Positions 15,743-24,268 of a stretch of DNA of 35,834 nt are shown here, in pieces; the first letter of the stretch is position 1, and each line of letters starts with the position of its first letter. The stretch lies in assembly GCA_009786195.1 (NCBI GenBank), contig WQTP01000040.1, positions 1 to 35,834 on the forward strand, in the 5' to 3' direction. This DNA comes from Candidatus Saccharimonadota bacterium (GTDB lineage: Bacteria > Patescibacteriota > Saccharimonadia > Saccharimonadales > Saccharimonadaceae). The notes beneath the pieces are model-generated. The model saw only the letters and a list, made by a program, of their open reading frames with translations, was not told where the DNA came from and made no database searches. The translations under genes were made by a program, and so were the position numbers.

Positions 15743-18718
15743 TTAACGACGACCCTTCTTTTTATTTTGACGTTGTTTTTTGCGCGCTTTAGCGGCTGTT
15801 TTTTTGCGATTTGGCAGAACTTTTTTTGGTTTAAAACTATCACTGGATTTTCTAGCTTCTGGTAAACCAACCTCGTTAACACCGCGCTCAACAGCCGATT
15901 CTGCTGCGCGCGTTAATTCACTTTCGTATTCGTCATCTTCAACTTTTTCTTCATTGATATCAGTTTTCTTGAGATGAAAAACAACTTTCAAAATTTCATT
16001 TTGTAAAGTTTCTTGGAGACTGTCGAACAATTTTTGTGATTCACTGCGATACTCAACCAGTGGATCGCGTTGACCGACTGACCGCCAGTGAATACCTTCG
16101 CGCAGATGTTGCATGTTTTCCAAATGTTGCATCCAAAGAACGTCCAGAACTTGCATGTAAATTTCGCGTTCAGCGCCACGCAACAATTCTGAACCAATTT
16201 CTTTTTCCTGTTGATTATAAAGTTTCAAAACTGCACTACGTGCTTCTGCTAAACGCTTTTTGTCATTTTTAATGCGTACAATTCTTTCGAGATTATCACG
16301 TAGGATCGGTAAAACTGCTAAAAATTCCTCAGCTACTTTATCATCAATTTTGCGTAGACGATGTGCGAAAAAGTTTTTAAGATGCGCATCAATCAAACGG
16401 AAAATTTCCGGACTAATATCATCACCCCCCAAGATTTTTCGACGGATGGCATATACAACTTTGCGATGACGATTGATAACATTGTCATATTGAACGACAT
16501 TTTTTCTAGTATCAAAGTTATAACCTTCAACGCGCTTTTGCGCCGCTTCGAGCGTTTTACTGACGGCTTTGTTCTCGATAGCTTTATCTTCTTCAACACC
16601 CAATCGATCCATTAATGTGGAAATACGTTCACCTTGAAAAATACGCATCAAATCATCTTCAGTTGAAACGTAAAACACCGAGTCGCCTGGATCGCCCTGA
16701 CGACCACCACGACCGCGCAGCTGGTTATCGATACGTCGTGCTTCGTGTCGTTCAGAACCGATCACTACTAGTCCGCCCTTCCCCGCGATACCTTCACCCA
16801 GCATAATGTCCGTGCCGCGTCCAGCGATATTGGTGGCTAAAGTAATCGCACCCTTTTGTCCAGCGCGAGCGACAATCTCAGCTTCACGTTCGTTATTCTT
16901 CGCGTTTAGCATTTCGTGTTTCAGGCCAGCCTTATCCAGAGCTTTGGAAATCATTTCATTTTTCGCGATTGATGCTGAACCAATTAAAACTGGACGACCC
17001 GCTTTATGGTATTCACCGACATCATCAACGAGTGCTTTGATTTTACCTTTCTCCGTTCGAAAAATTTTATCATTGTGGTCGCGCCGAACCATTGGTTTGT
17101 TGGTTGGAATTTGGATGACATCCAAACCATAAATTTGCTGAAATTCTTCAGCTTCAGTAAAAGCGGTGCCAGTCATGCCAGACAGCTTGTCGTATAAACG
17201 AAAGTAATTTTGAAACGAAATCGTTGCTAAAGTTTGCGATTCTTCACGCACTGTAACGTGTTCTTTGGCCTCGATAGCTTGGTGTAAACCTTCGTTATAA
17301 CGACGACCATGCATCAAGCGTCCAGTGAATTCATCAACGATAATTACCTCGCCATCATTCGTCACTACGTAATCTTTATCACGCTTGAACAAAGTTTGGG
17401 CTTTCAGCGCTTGATCCATATGATAAACAGCGCGAACGTGTTCTGGTGAGTACAGGTTGTTGAGCCCCAACATTTTCTGCACTTTTTCAACACCAGCATC
17501 AGTCAAAGTAACACTGTGTCGTTTTTCATCCAGTTCGTAGTCGCCATCGCTTTCCTCGTCTTCGCCATCAAGGCGCTTGCCAGTTAAAGGATTCTTCAAC
17601 CCAATGTTCAATCTAGTCTTGGTCGGTGGCGTTAATCCAGTGGCTACGGCGGCAAACTTGATGTACATATCAGGATTTTCCATTGCTGGTGCAGAAATAA
17701 TCAACGGTGTGCGGGCTTCATCAATCAAAATCGAGTCGACTTCGTCAACGATAGCAAAATTCAATTCGCGTTGACGTAATAGTTCTGGCTCAGAAACCAT
17801 GTTATCGCGCAGATAATCAAAACCGAACTCATTATTTGTTCCGTAAGTGATATCAGCGGCGTAAGCTTCTTTGCGTGAGCACGGCTTTAGGTGACTCATG
17901 CGTTTGTCGAAATGATCGGTATTCTCAAAATCCGGATCGTAAATAAATGACTGATCGTTGATGATCACACCAGTGCTGAGACCGAGCGCGTGATACAGCG
18001 AACCCATCCAACCACCATGCAACTGCGCTAAATAATCGTTGACTGTTACTAAATGCGCTCCTCTACCGGTCAAAGCGTTAAGGTAAAGTGGTGCGGTCGC
18101 CACTAAAGTTTTACCCTCACCAGTCTTCATTTCTGCCACATTACCCTCATGCATAACGATACCACCAATCAACTGAACATCAAAATGGCGCTGCTTTAAA
18201 ACTCTCGAGGCCATCTCGCGAATAACAGCGAAAGCTTCTGGTAGAATTTCATCCAGGGCATTTTTACGTTTCAGAGAAGAACGACGCTGACGAATAGCAT
18301 CGAGTGCATTGAAATCGTCAATCGTGGCTGTTCCAACGCGAGCATATTTTTCGCGGTCGCTATCACTCAGTTTATTAATAATTTTGCGCTCTAAAGTAAC
18401 ATCATCCTTGTCTGATTTAGCTGTCGCTTTGCTAACTTTTCCGCCCTTTTTTTCTTTAGTAGCAACTTGTTTAGCTAGTTTTCGATATTTTTTCTTTAGA
18501 ATTTCGGTCTGTTTGGCTAACTCATCGTCACTCATCTCAGCGTATTTTGATCCCAACGAGTTGATCTCGTTAATTTTTTTGTCAAGACGCCGCAAAATTT
18601 TCTTTTGCGGATCACCAAAAATTTTACCAAGAAGTCGCTGCTGACGCGAAGTTGGTGTTGCACCTGCCCCTGTTTCCACTTTATTTCTTGCCATAATTAA
18701 AATCCTTAGTTCCCTCAT
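15743..18718 (-). CDS. secA: Preprotein translocase ATPase SecA (probable start MARNK at 18694)
   Basis: MKTGEGKTLVATAPLYLNAL, TYGTNNEFGFDYLRDNM, DEVDSILIDEARTPLIIS, GRGTDIMLG, GRGGRQGDPGDS. Confidence 0.96.
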   Translation of the reverse strand: MRELRILIMARNKVETGAGATPTSRQQRLLGKIFGDPQKKILRRLDKKINEINSLGSKYAEMSDDELAKQTEILKKKYRKLAKQVATKEKKGGKVSKATAKSDKDDVTLERKIINKLSDSDREKYARVGTATIDDFNALDAIRQRRSSLKRKNALDEILPEAFAVIREMASRVLKQRHFDVQLIGGIVMHEGNVAEMKTGEGKTLVATAPLYLNALTGRGAHLVTVNDYLAQLHGGWMGSLYHALGLSTGVIINDQSFIYDPDFENTDHFDKRMSHLKPCSRKEAYAADITYGTNNEFGFDYLRDNMVSEPELLRQRELNFAIVDEVDSILIDEARTPLIISAPAMENPDMYIKFAAVATGLTPPTKTRLNIGLKNPLTGKRLDGEDEESDGDYELDEKRHSVTLTDAGVEKVQKMLGLNNLYSPEHVRAVYHMDQALKAQTLFKRDKDYVVTNDGEVIIVDEFTGRLMHGRRYNEGLHQAIEAKEHVTVREESQTLATISFQNYFRLYDKLSGMTGTAFTEAEEFQQIYGLDVIQIPTNKPMVRRDHNDKIFRTEKGKIKALVDDVGEYHKAGRPVLIGSASIAKNEMISKALDKAGLKHEMLNAKNNEREAEIVARAGQKGAITLATNIAGRGTDIMLGEGIAGKGGLVVIGSERHEARRIDNQLRGRGGRQGDPGDSVFYVSTEDDLMRIFQGERISTLMDRLGVEEDKAIENKAVSKTLEAAQKRVEGYNFDTRKNVVQYDNVINRHRKVVYAIRRKILGGDDISPEIFRLIDAHLKNFFAHRLRKIDDKVAEEFLAVLPILRDNLERIVRIKNDKKRLAEARSAVLKLYNQQEKEIGSELLRGAEREIYMQVLDVLWMQHLENMQHLREGIHWRSVGQRDPLVEYRSESQKLFDSLQETLQNEILKVVFHLKKTDINEEKVEDDEYESELTRAAESAVERGVNEVGLPEARKSSDSFKPKKVLPNRKKTAAKARKKQRQNKKKGRR

Positions 18719-18729
18719 TTCGTTAACAT
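18715..18729 (-). CDS. Candidate leaderless uORF MLTK* upstream of secA
   Basis: ATG 6 nt past extended -10 TGCTAAAAT (-10 at 18736-18741); stop overlaps the longer secA start (ATGA). Confidence 0.4.
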   Translation of the reverse strand: MLTK

Positions 18730-18805
18730 GCAGCTATTTTAGCAGATTTTTTGAGGAAATACTAGGATATATTCGCCGAGACATGAAGTTTATCGTTATC
18801 TTCTC

Positions 18806-19036
18806 CTAATGACCAATCGCACTGATTAGGTTGAAAGGATTATAACCACTTCCTGGTTTGTAGAATCGTGATTTTGGCGTATTTGTCGTGATCTCGCGGG
18901 GCGCATCATTATTATTAGACGTGATGGGCCGTTGCATAATAATACTAAAACCCGGACATCTGCCGAAAGCTCGTTCATCGCACATATTACAATTCACTTC
19001 ATTGCCAGCACATTTAAAATCATTGTTATTTTCCAT
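18806..19036 (-). CDS. Small Cys-containing hypothetical protein (76 aa)
   Basis: AAGGAGT Shine-Dalgarno, structured 5' leader and promoter; MENNNDFKCAGNEVNCNMCDERAFGRCPGF... Confidence 0.6.
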   Translation of the reverse strand: MENNNDFKCAGNEVNCNMCDERAFGRCPGFSIIMQRPITSNNNDAPREITTNTPKSRFYKPGSGYNPFNLISAIGH

Positions 19037-19057
19037 TTTTTACTCCTTATTAAACTT

Positions 19058-19141
19058 AAAAAGACTTCCTGATCGAAGCCTATTTTTCTGGCTGTGTTAT
19101 GCGAGTTTACGCTCGGGCTTCAATCAAACTAAAACACAGCC
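19058..19141 (-). ncRNA. Pseudoknot leader RNA, copy 1, with overlapping intrinsic terminator (cis-regulatory candidate)
   Basis: P1 19133-19141/19090-19098; pseudoknot GATTGAAGCC 19116-19125 with GGCTTCGATC 19071-19080; terminator GGCTTC-gatcag-GAAGTC-TTTTT 19058-19080. Confidence 0.75.
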
Positions 19142-19203
19142 TTGGCAACATAAGGCCTAGCAACAAGCTGTTATTTAGTTGATTAAAACCAATCATAAGA
19201 ACG

Positions 19204-19232
19204 ATTCTAGCACGGGTTTAATTCTTTGTAAA
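19204..19232 (-). promoter_or_regulatory. Promoter TTTACA-N17-TAGAAT with TGn extended -10
   Basis: -35 at 19227-19232, -10 at 19204-19209. Confidence 0.7.
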
Positions 19233-19260
19233 TAGGTAAATTTCAAGTTGTTGTTAACCC

Positions 19261-19370
19261 GCTCCCCCAACATTCCCCCAGCAAGCCCGTCTCCTCCTCG
19301 CTTCGCCTCGTCGTCAACTGTCTGGCGGTTTGGCGCCAGACTAGGCATGCTGGGAGAAGTTGGGGTCGCT
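19261..19370. repeat. Palindromic repeat family A, copy 1
   Basis: 110 nt, roughly 90% identical by eye to 30014-30123; self-complementary arms. Confidence 0.85.
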
Positions 19371-19399
19371 CTCGAAGAGAGATTTGGTGGCGCTCTGGT

Positions 19400-19786
19400 C
19401 TATCGATTTTTTCGTCGTAATAGAACATTTTTAGCACGTGCAACAATTCCACCACGTCTAACATTTTCAGTACGTTCGGTTTTGTAACGACGAATTTGAC
19501 TGCGCAATTTGGCCTCAACGATATCAATAGCTGCGAGAACATTGGGCGCAGCGTCCCCAGCTACTAGTTTTTTATCTGGCAAAGTTAAGACCACTTCACA
19601 TTCGTATTTATTGTTATTTTTCTGGTTAATTTGTTCAATTCGGATAGCCGCGAAAGCTACATCACGAGCTTTGCGCGGAATATAATCAACCAACTTGGTC
19701 ATTTTCTTTCGTATATAATTGCGCGATTTTTTATCGACCTCCAGGTGGATTCCAGTAATTTCGATATTCAAACCTTTGTTGCTCAT
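19400..19786 (-). CDS. hpf: Ribosome hibernation promoting factor / RaiA family
   Basis: NIEITGIHLEVDKKSRNYIRKKMTKL...VVLTLPDKKLVAGDAAPNVLAAIDIVEAKLRSQIRRYK. Confidence 0.88.
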   Translation of the reverse strand: MSNKGLNIEITGIHLEVDKKSRNYIRKKMTKLVDYIPRKARDVAFAAIRIEQINQKNNNKYECEVVLTLPDKKLVAGDAAPNVLAAIDIVEAKLRSQIRRYKTERTENVRRGGIVARAKNVLLRRKNR

Positions 19787-19809
19787 TGATCCTCCGACTG
19801 ATATTAAAC

Positions 19810-21114
19810 TTAGATAATTTTTTTACCACCCAAGTATGGTTGTAAAACTTTCGGCACGTTAACTGTCGCATCTTGGTTTTGAAAATTCTCAATGATGCCA
19901 ATTAGCGGTCGCTCAGAATAAGCTGTAGCGTCATTAGTGTGTGCTAATTCTAACGTACCATTAACGCGGCGCACACGAGTTTTCATAGCGCGCGCCTGGA
20001 AATCAGTGATGTAATCAGCAGTATGAGTTTCACGATATTTACCCTGCGACGGCAACCAAACTTCGATGTCAACACCCTTAGCGTTCGGTCGACCAATATC
20101 GAAAGTACATTTCTCAAGCACGCGATACGGCAACCCGAGCGCGGCGGTTAAGTATTCTTGGATAGCCACCATAAACAGATGTTCGTGATAACTCATTTCA
20201 GCCGCAGTGAAACTTTCCATTTCTAATTTGTTGAATTGATGCAAACGAAACATCCCCTCAGTATCTTTACCATAAGTGCCAGCTTCGCGTCGAAAGGCGG
20301 TAGTATAACCAAGAAGTCGAATCGGTAAATCCTTTTCGTCAAGAATTTCATCCATAAACATCGGACTCAAAGTGTGTTCGGCGCTGGCGTTGAGCCACAA
20401 ATCTTCTTCTTCAACTTTATAAGTTTGCTCCAGTTTATTCAGTCGACCAGTTGCTTCAAACACGGCGGTTTTAGCAACGGCTGGCGGTAAAACAAAAGTA
20501 AAAGCCCGATCGGAAACTTTATCAGTTAGATCAGCGTCAGCGATAATTTCGCGGATTTTTTCCTGGTTGGTCAGAGTATCAATACCAAACTGCCACAGAG
20601 CAAACTCTAATCGCGCTAAATCACCTTTAACATAAACGAAGCGTGAACCAGCAATTTTAACAGCACGATCAACATCTAACCAACCACGCTTCTCGGCTAA
20701 CTCTGCGTGCGATAATGGTGCGAAGTTGAATTTTGGTAAATCACCAACGATTTTGACAGCGACGTTCTCGTCTTCAGAAAAACCAACTGGCACTGAGTCC
20801 AACGCCATATTTGGGAATTTTTTCAATAATTCGATAAACTTTTCCTCAGTTGCGCGTAAATATTCTTCACGCTCAGCCAGCGCAATCTTGATTTGTTTTC
20901 CTTGATTAACTAAGTTCTGATCAGGTTTACCCTTCTTGATTTTAGTTGACACGACATTACGCTGTTCTCTTAGTTCGTCAACCTGCATCTGCAGATCACG
21001 TTTTTCAGCATCGAGCGTTAAGAGTTCTTTGACAGATAAATCGTTATAACCTTTATTGACAGCATTTTTTTGAACTTTCTCTGGATTTTCACGAATATAC
21101 TTAATATCTAACAT
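19810..21114 (-). CDS. serS: Seryl-tRNA synthetase
   Basis: MLDIKYIRENPEKVQKNAVNKG; class II motifs AFRREAGTYGKDTEGMFRLHQFNKLEM, GRPNAKGVDIEVWLPSQGKYRETHTADYITDFQARA. Confidence 0.96.
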   Translation of the reverse strand: MLDIKYIRENPEKVQKNAVNKGYNDLSVKELLTLDAEKRDLQMQVDELREQRNVVSTKIKKGKPDQNLVNQGKQIKIALAEREEYLRATEEKFIELLKKFPNMALDSVPVGFSEDENVAVKIVGDLPKFNFAPLSHAELAEKRGWLDVDRAVKIAGSRFVYVKGDLARLEFALWQFGIDTLTNQEKIREIIADADLTDKVSDRAFTFVLPPAVAKTAVFEATGRLNKLEQTYKVEEEDLWLNASAEHTLSPMFMDEILDEKDLPIRLLGYTTAFRREAGTYGKDTEGMFRLHQFNKLEMESFTAAEMSYHEHLFMVAIQEYLTAALGLPYRVLEKCTFDIGRPNAKGVDIEVWLPSQGKYRETHTADYITDFQARAMKTRVRRVNGTLELAHTNDATAYSERPLIGIIENFQNQDATVNVPKVLQPYLGGKKII

Positions 21115-21120
21115 AAAGAT

Positions 21121-21150
21121 ATTCTACCATGGTTGGTAAAATGCTACAAT
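21121..21150. promoter_or_regulatory. Fully overlapping divergent leaderless promoters (serS / membrane protein)
   Basis: Minus TTGTAG-N17-TAGAAT (21149-21121) and plus TTCTAC-N17-TACAAT (21122-21150); each ATG is 6 nt past its -10. Confidence 0.7.
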
Positions 21151-21156
21151 GTATTT

Positions 21157-21729
21157 ATGGTCAAAGTTCTTAAAAACCCTAACCAGGATTGGCGTCGACC
21201 GCAGTTTTGGCGCAACCTGTTCCTCTATTTCTGGGGATTTTCGTTTGTTGGGCATATTGTTGAGGTTTTTTGGGCGCTATTTGGTAATGCAGTCGGCCTA
21301 CGCAGTGTGCCAGCCAGCACTATCCCGTTGTTTTCCATTGCTGTTCCCTACGGTCTAGGGGCGGTGGCGCTGTTTCTTCTACTTTATCCATTAGCCAAGA
21401 AAAAACGAATCGGTCCAGTTATGATTTTCATTGCTGGTGCACTAGTTACGACAACTATCGAATTTACTTGTGCAGCCCTGTTGGTAGCGTTTACTGGACA
21501 CAACTATTTTTGGAATTACTCTGATCGTTTTATGAATCTATATGGTTATATTTGTCTGGGCAATAGTCTGTTATTTGGTCTGGGTTCGGTAGTGATAGTT
21601 TGGTGGATATTTCCAATGCTTGAAAAAATACTAAAGTGCACCAAAGAACGCTACATTAACATCATCTTCTGGATTTTATTCATCGGTTATATTTTGTCAC
21701 AAATCTACTTGCGAATTTTAATAACCTAA
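21157..21729 (+). CDS. Polytopic membrane protein, putative CmpB-like ABC-transporter type IV family
   Basis: WNYSDRFMNLYGYICLGNSLLFG and several TM helices. Confidence 0.6.
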   Translation: MVKVLKNPNQDWRRPQFWRNLFLYFWGFSFVGHIVEVFWALFGNAVGLRSVPASTIPLFSIAVPYGLGAVALFLLLYPLAKKKRIGPVMIFIAGALVTTTIEFTCAALLVAFTGHNYFWNYSDRFMNLYGYICLGNSLLFGLGSVVIVWWIFPMLEKILKCTKERYINIIFWILFIGYILSQIYLRILIT

Positions 21730-22947
21730 GTCATCCCCTTCGCATTTACGCAAAACTTCTACGCCGGATCGACTGATATTAATTTGACAAACATCTTCAT
21801 AAAAGCGCTGAATATGATGTGTCAAGTTCATCGGCAGTTGATAGTCGCGTGGAATATTCCACAACCAAACTACCATAAACATCGACGCAATAAAACCGAA
21901 CATCACAGTCCCACTGATTGTGCCAGCGATGTTAGTGGCGAAGTTACGACGCTGGTTGCGATTCATTAGAGCCTGACCGATTAGCACGAGAAAACCGACC
22001 ATAGACAACCCGGAAATGACCGCGGCGCCAACCGCCAACCATAACCAAATCTCTTGCGGGAACACTTCTTGCGCTAGAATAACGATAGCAATTACACCAA
22101 GGGCTATCACAGTGGCCATCGTCAAAACACCAATGATTCTAAAGATGACCCCAAAAATGATCGCCAGCGGATGAGCGCGCTCGGGACGATTAACTTCGTG
22201 ACGCTCGCGAATGCGCTTTTCTGGCACGGGGGCGCTGATCTCTTCTTCCTCGATTTCAGATTCAACATCAGCGGTAGAAGTTTTAACTTTACTTTTCTTA
22301 GCTTTGACTTTGACGGTATCGACTTTTTCTTTGACATCATCGACAAAAGCTTCAGCGTTATCGCGACTTTTTTTGGCAAAATCAGAGTTCTTTAAACTTT
22401 TGAGAGTGATTGGTTCACCGTGCATCTCGAGTTTTTCCGAAGCAGTTCGCGCTGGCGGTGTCGCAACCCAAGCGATAATATAAGCTAAAATTGCCCAACC
22501 GATAGAAAGAACGGCCACTAGTACAAAAGCCACACGCACTAGCGTCAAATCCCAGCCGGTATAAGCTGACAAACCAGCTGCCACACCACCCAAAATACCA
22601 TTTTCTTCGTCACGATAGTATTTACGAGAATTGTTTCTGTTGCCGTCTTGACCGCGAGTGAACAAGTTATTGCGCCAATCTTCGTTCGTGTCGCCATCAT
22701 CGGCGAAATCGTGCGGTTCGCCCAACTGCGCGCGGATGGCCGCAACGTCACTGGCGGTGATAACATCGTCTTTTTCAACGCCCCGCTCGGCCAAAATTTC
22801 GCTCATCCTTAGTTCGATATCATCTATAATTTCGGCATCGTTAAGCATTTTTTTGATCGCCGCGATGTACTTTTCTAAATCTTTTTTAGCGTCGATGTCG
22901 ATTTCGTACGTCGTGCGATACAAATATATACGAGTAACTTCGTTCAT
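21718..22947 (-). CDS. PspC-domain membrane protein
   Basis: KYYRDEENGILGGVAAGLSAYTGWDLTLVRVAFVLVAVLSIGWAILAYIIAWVATP. Confidence 0.85.
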   Translation of the reverse strand: MNEVTRIYLYRTTYEIDIDAKKDLEKYIAAIKKMLNDAEIIDDIELRMSEILAERGVEKDDVITASDVAAIRAQLGEPHDFADDGDTNEDWRNNLFTRGQDGNRNNSRKYYRDEENGILGGVAAGLSAYTGWDLTLVRVAFVLVAVLSIGWAILAYIIAWVATPPARTASEKLEMHGEPITLKSLKNSDFAKKSRDNAEAFVDDVKEKVDTVKVKAKKSKVKTSTADVESEIEEEEISAPVPEKRIRERHEVNRPERAHPLAIIFGVIFRIIGVLTMATVIALGVIAIVILAQEVFPQEIWLWLAVGAAVISGLSMVGFLVLIGQALMNRNQRRNFATNIAGTISGTVMFGFIASMFMVVWLWNIPRDYQLPMNLTHHIQRFYEDVCQINISRSGVEVLRKCEGDDLGY

Positions 22948-23306
22948 TTCTTTTCCTCCTTTTCTAAATTACTAATGGTTTTGGTCAAAAGACGCATTTC
23001 CTTCTTTAGTTCCGCAGTGACCGCTATGCCCAGCTCAGTCGCGGTGTAAAATTTGCGCGGCGGTCCGCCCGAACTATCGCGCCACTCGTGCCGCAGCAAC
23101 CCATCGCGTTGCAATCTGAGTAGTAACGGATAAATCGTGCCCTCCACCACTGTTGTTCCGGCCTCGTGCAGACGTCGAATAATATCCGACGGATTAGCCG
23201 GTTTACGCGTGATAATCAGAACCAAATAACTCAGGAGACCCTTGCGCATTTGCGTGGCCAACTGTTCGGCATATCGCCTTGCTATACCATATTCCTTGTA
23301 TTCCAT
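22944..23306 (-). CDS. PadR-family transcriptional regulator
   Basis: QMRKGLLSYLVLIITRKPANPSDIIRRLHEAGTTVVEGTIYPLLLRLQRDGLLRHEWRDSSGGPPRKFYTATELG. Confidence 0.93.
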   Translation of the reverse strand: MEYKEYGIARRYAEQLATQMRKGLLSYLVLIITRKPANPSDIIRRLHEAGTTVVEGTIYPLLLRLQRDGLLRHEWRDSSGGPPRKFYTATELGIAVTAELKKEMRLLTKTISNLEKEEKK

Positions 23307-23310
23307 ACCT

Positions 23311-23328
23311 CTATGTTATACAAGATAG
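23311..23328. promoter_or_regulatory. 18-bp imperfect palindrome over the PadR gene -10 region
   Basis: CTATGTTATACAAGATAG; contains -10 TATAAC (minus, 23320-23315). Confidence 0.5.
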
Positions 23329-23383
23329 TGAAAAAAGTCAAGAGTTTTTTTTCGACTATTTTTACCGCACTGATTCTCTACTA

Positions 23384-23599
23384 CTAGTTCCACCCGGATT
23401 CGTATGGACGAGATATGGGCCTGCGCCAGTCCTGGTCAAACTTTATGATCGCGCTAAGCCGTCGCGACAACTTGCCATTAACATCACCATTAATACCATC
23501 ACCCAGTATTTGTTCGCAATGCGCTGCAGTGATACCTATTCCAACAATGCTTTGAATTCTTTCCCGTTCATTAGTTGGTGGTAGTTCAAACATTTCCAT
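23384..23599 (-). CDS. Small hypothetical protein (71 aa)
   Basis: AAGGAGT Shine-Dalgarno; downstream of the second pseudoknot leader. Confidence 0.5.
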   Translation of the reverse strand: MEMFELPPTNERERIQSIVGIGITAAHCEQILGDGINGDVNGKLSRRLSAIIKFDQDWRRPISRPYESGWN

Positions 23600-23689
23600 T
23601 TCTTACTCCTTATCACCCAGCTCTCGAAACGTTCCGTTCGCCGGACAAACCAGCAAGTGACGGGGTTTGAGGGTGGGCTTATTAAACTT

Positions 23690-23775
23690 AAAAAGACTTC
23701 TCGATCGAAGCCCCTTCTCTGTCGGCTGTGTGGGTGGGCCTCAGGCCCGGGCTTCAATCAATTCTAAACACAGCC
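23690..23775 (-). ncRNA. Pseudoknot leader RNA, copy 2, with overlapping intrinsic terminator
   Basis: P1 23768-23775/23724-23731; pseudoknot 23750-23759 with 23703-23712; terminator GGCTTC-gatcga-GAAGTC-TTTTT 23690-23712. Confidence 0.75.
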
Positions 23776-23825
23776 GCCGGTATCCGTAAGTTAGATAATA
23801 TCGATGATTGAAACTCATGCCAGAC

Positions 23826-23854
23826 ATTTTAGCACGTCATTCGGCAGGATGCAA
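23826..23854 (-). promoter_or_regulatory. Promoter TTGCAT-N17-TAAAAT with TGn extended -10
   Basis: -35 at 23849-23854, -10 at 23826-23831. Confidence 0.7.
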
Positions 23855-23893
23855 GAGTTTAAAAAACGATTTTAATATGATACAATTAAGCTT

Positions 23894-24268
23894 ATGGATA
23901 AAGAAATTCTCGCTCACGCTGAATTTATCAAAGGCGAAATCGCCAAATTAAAGAAATCGCCGAATCGCGAAACCACTTCTGCCCTGTTAAATTATCACGA
24001 TATAATGACACGTAATTTTCAGCACGAACGGCAAATTCACCTCTATATCACACTATTTTTCGCTTGTTTGATGATGGGTTCGTGGGCGCTCGTTGTCGCA
24101 ACGATGCTGGCGCTTAGTGGGCCAGAGATGGTGCTTTGGCCACTGTGGCTGCTAGCGGCGATTCTAACGGTGTTGGAGGGTTTTTATATTCGTCATTATT
24201 ACTATCTCGAAAATCGAACGGAAAAACTGTACAAGTTGACACGCGAAATTTACGATTTGATTATCTGA
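23894..24268 (+). CDS. Small membrane protein, hypothetical (two predicted TM segments)
   Basis: 124 aa; promoter TTTAAA-N17-TACAAT with ATG 7 nt past the -10. Confidence 0.65.
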   Translation: MDKEILAHAEFIKGEIAKLKKSPNRETTSALLNYHDIMTRNFQHERQIHLYITLFFACLMMGSWALVVATMLALSGPEMVLWPLWLLAAILTVLEGFYIRHYYYLENRTEKLYKLTREIYDLII

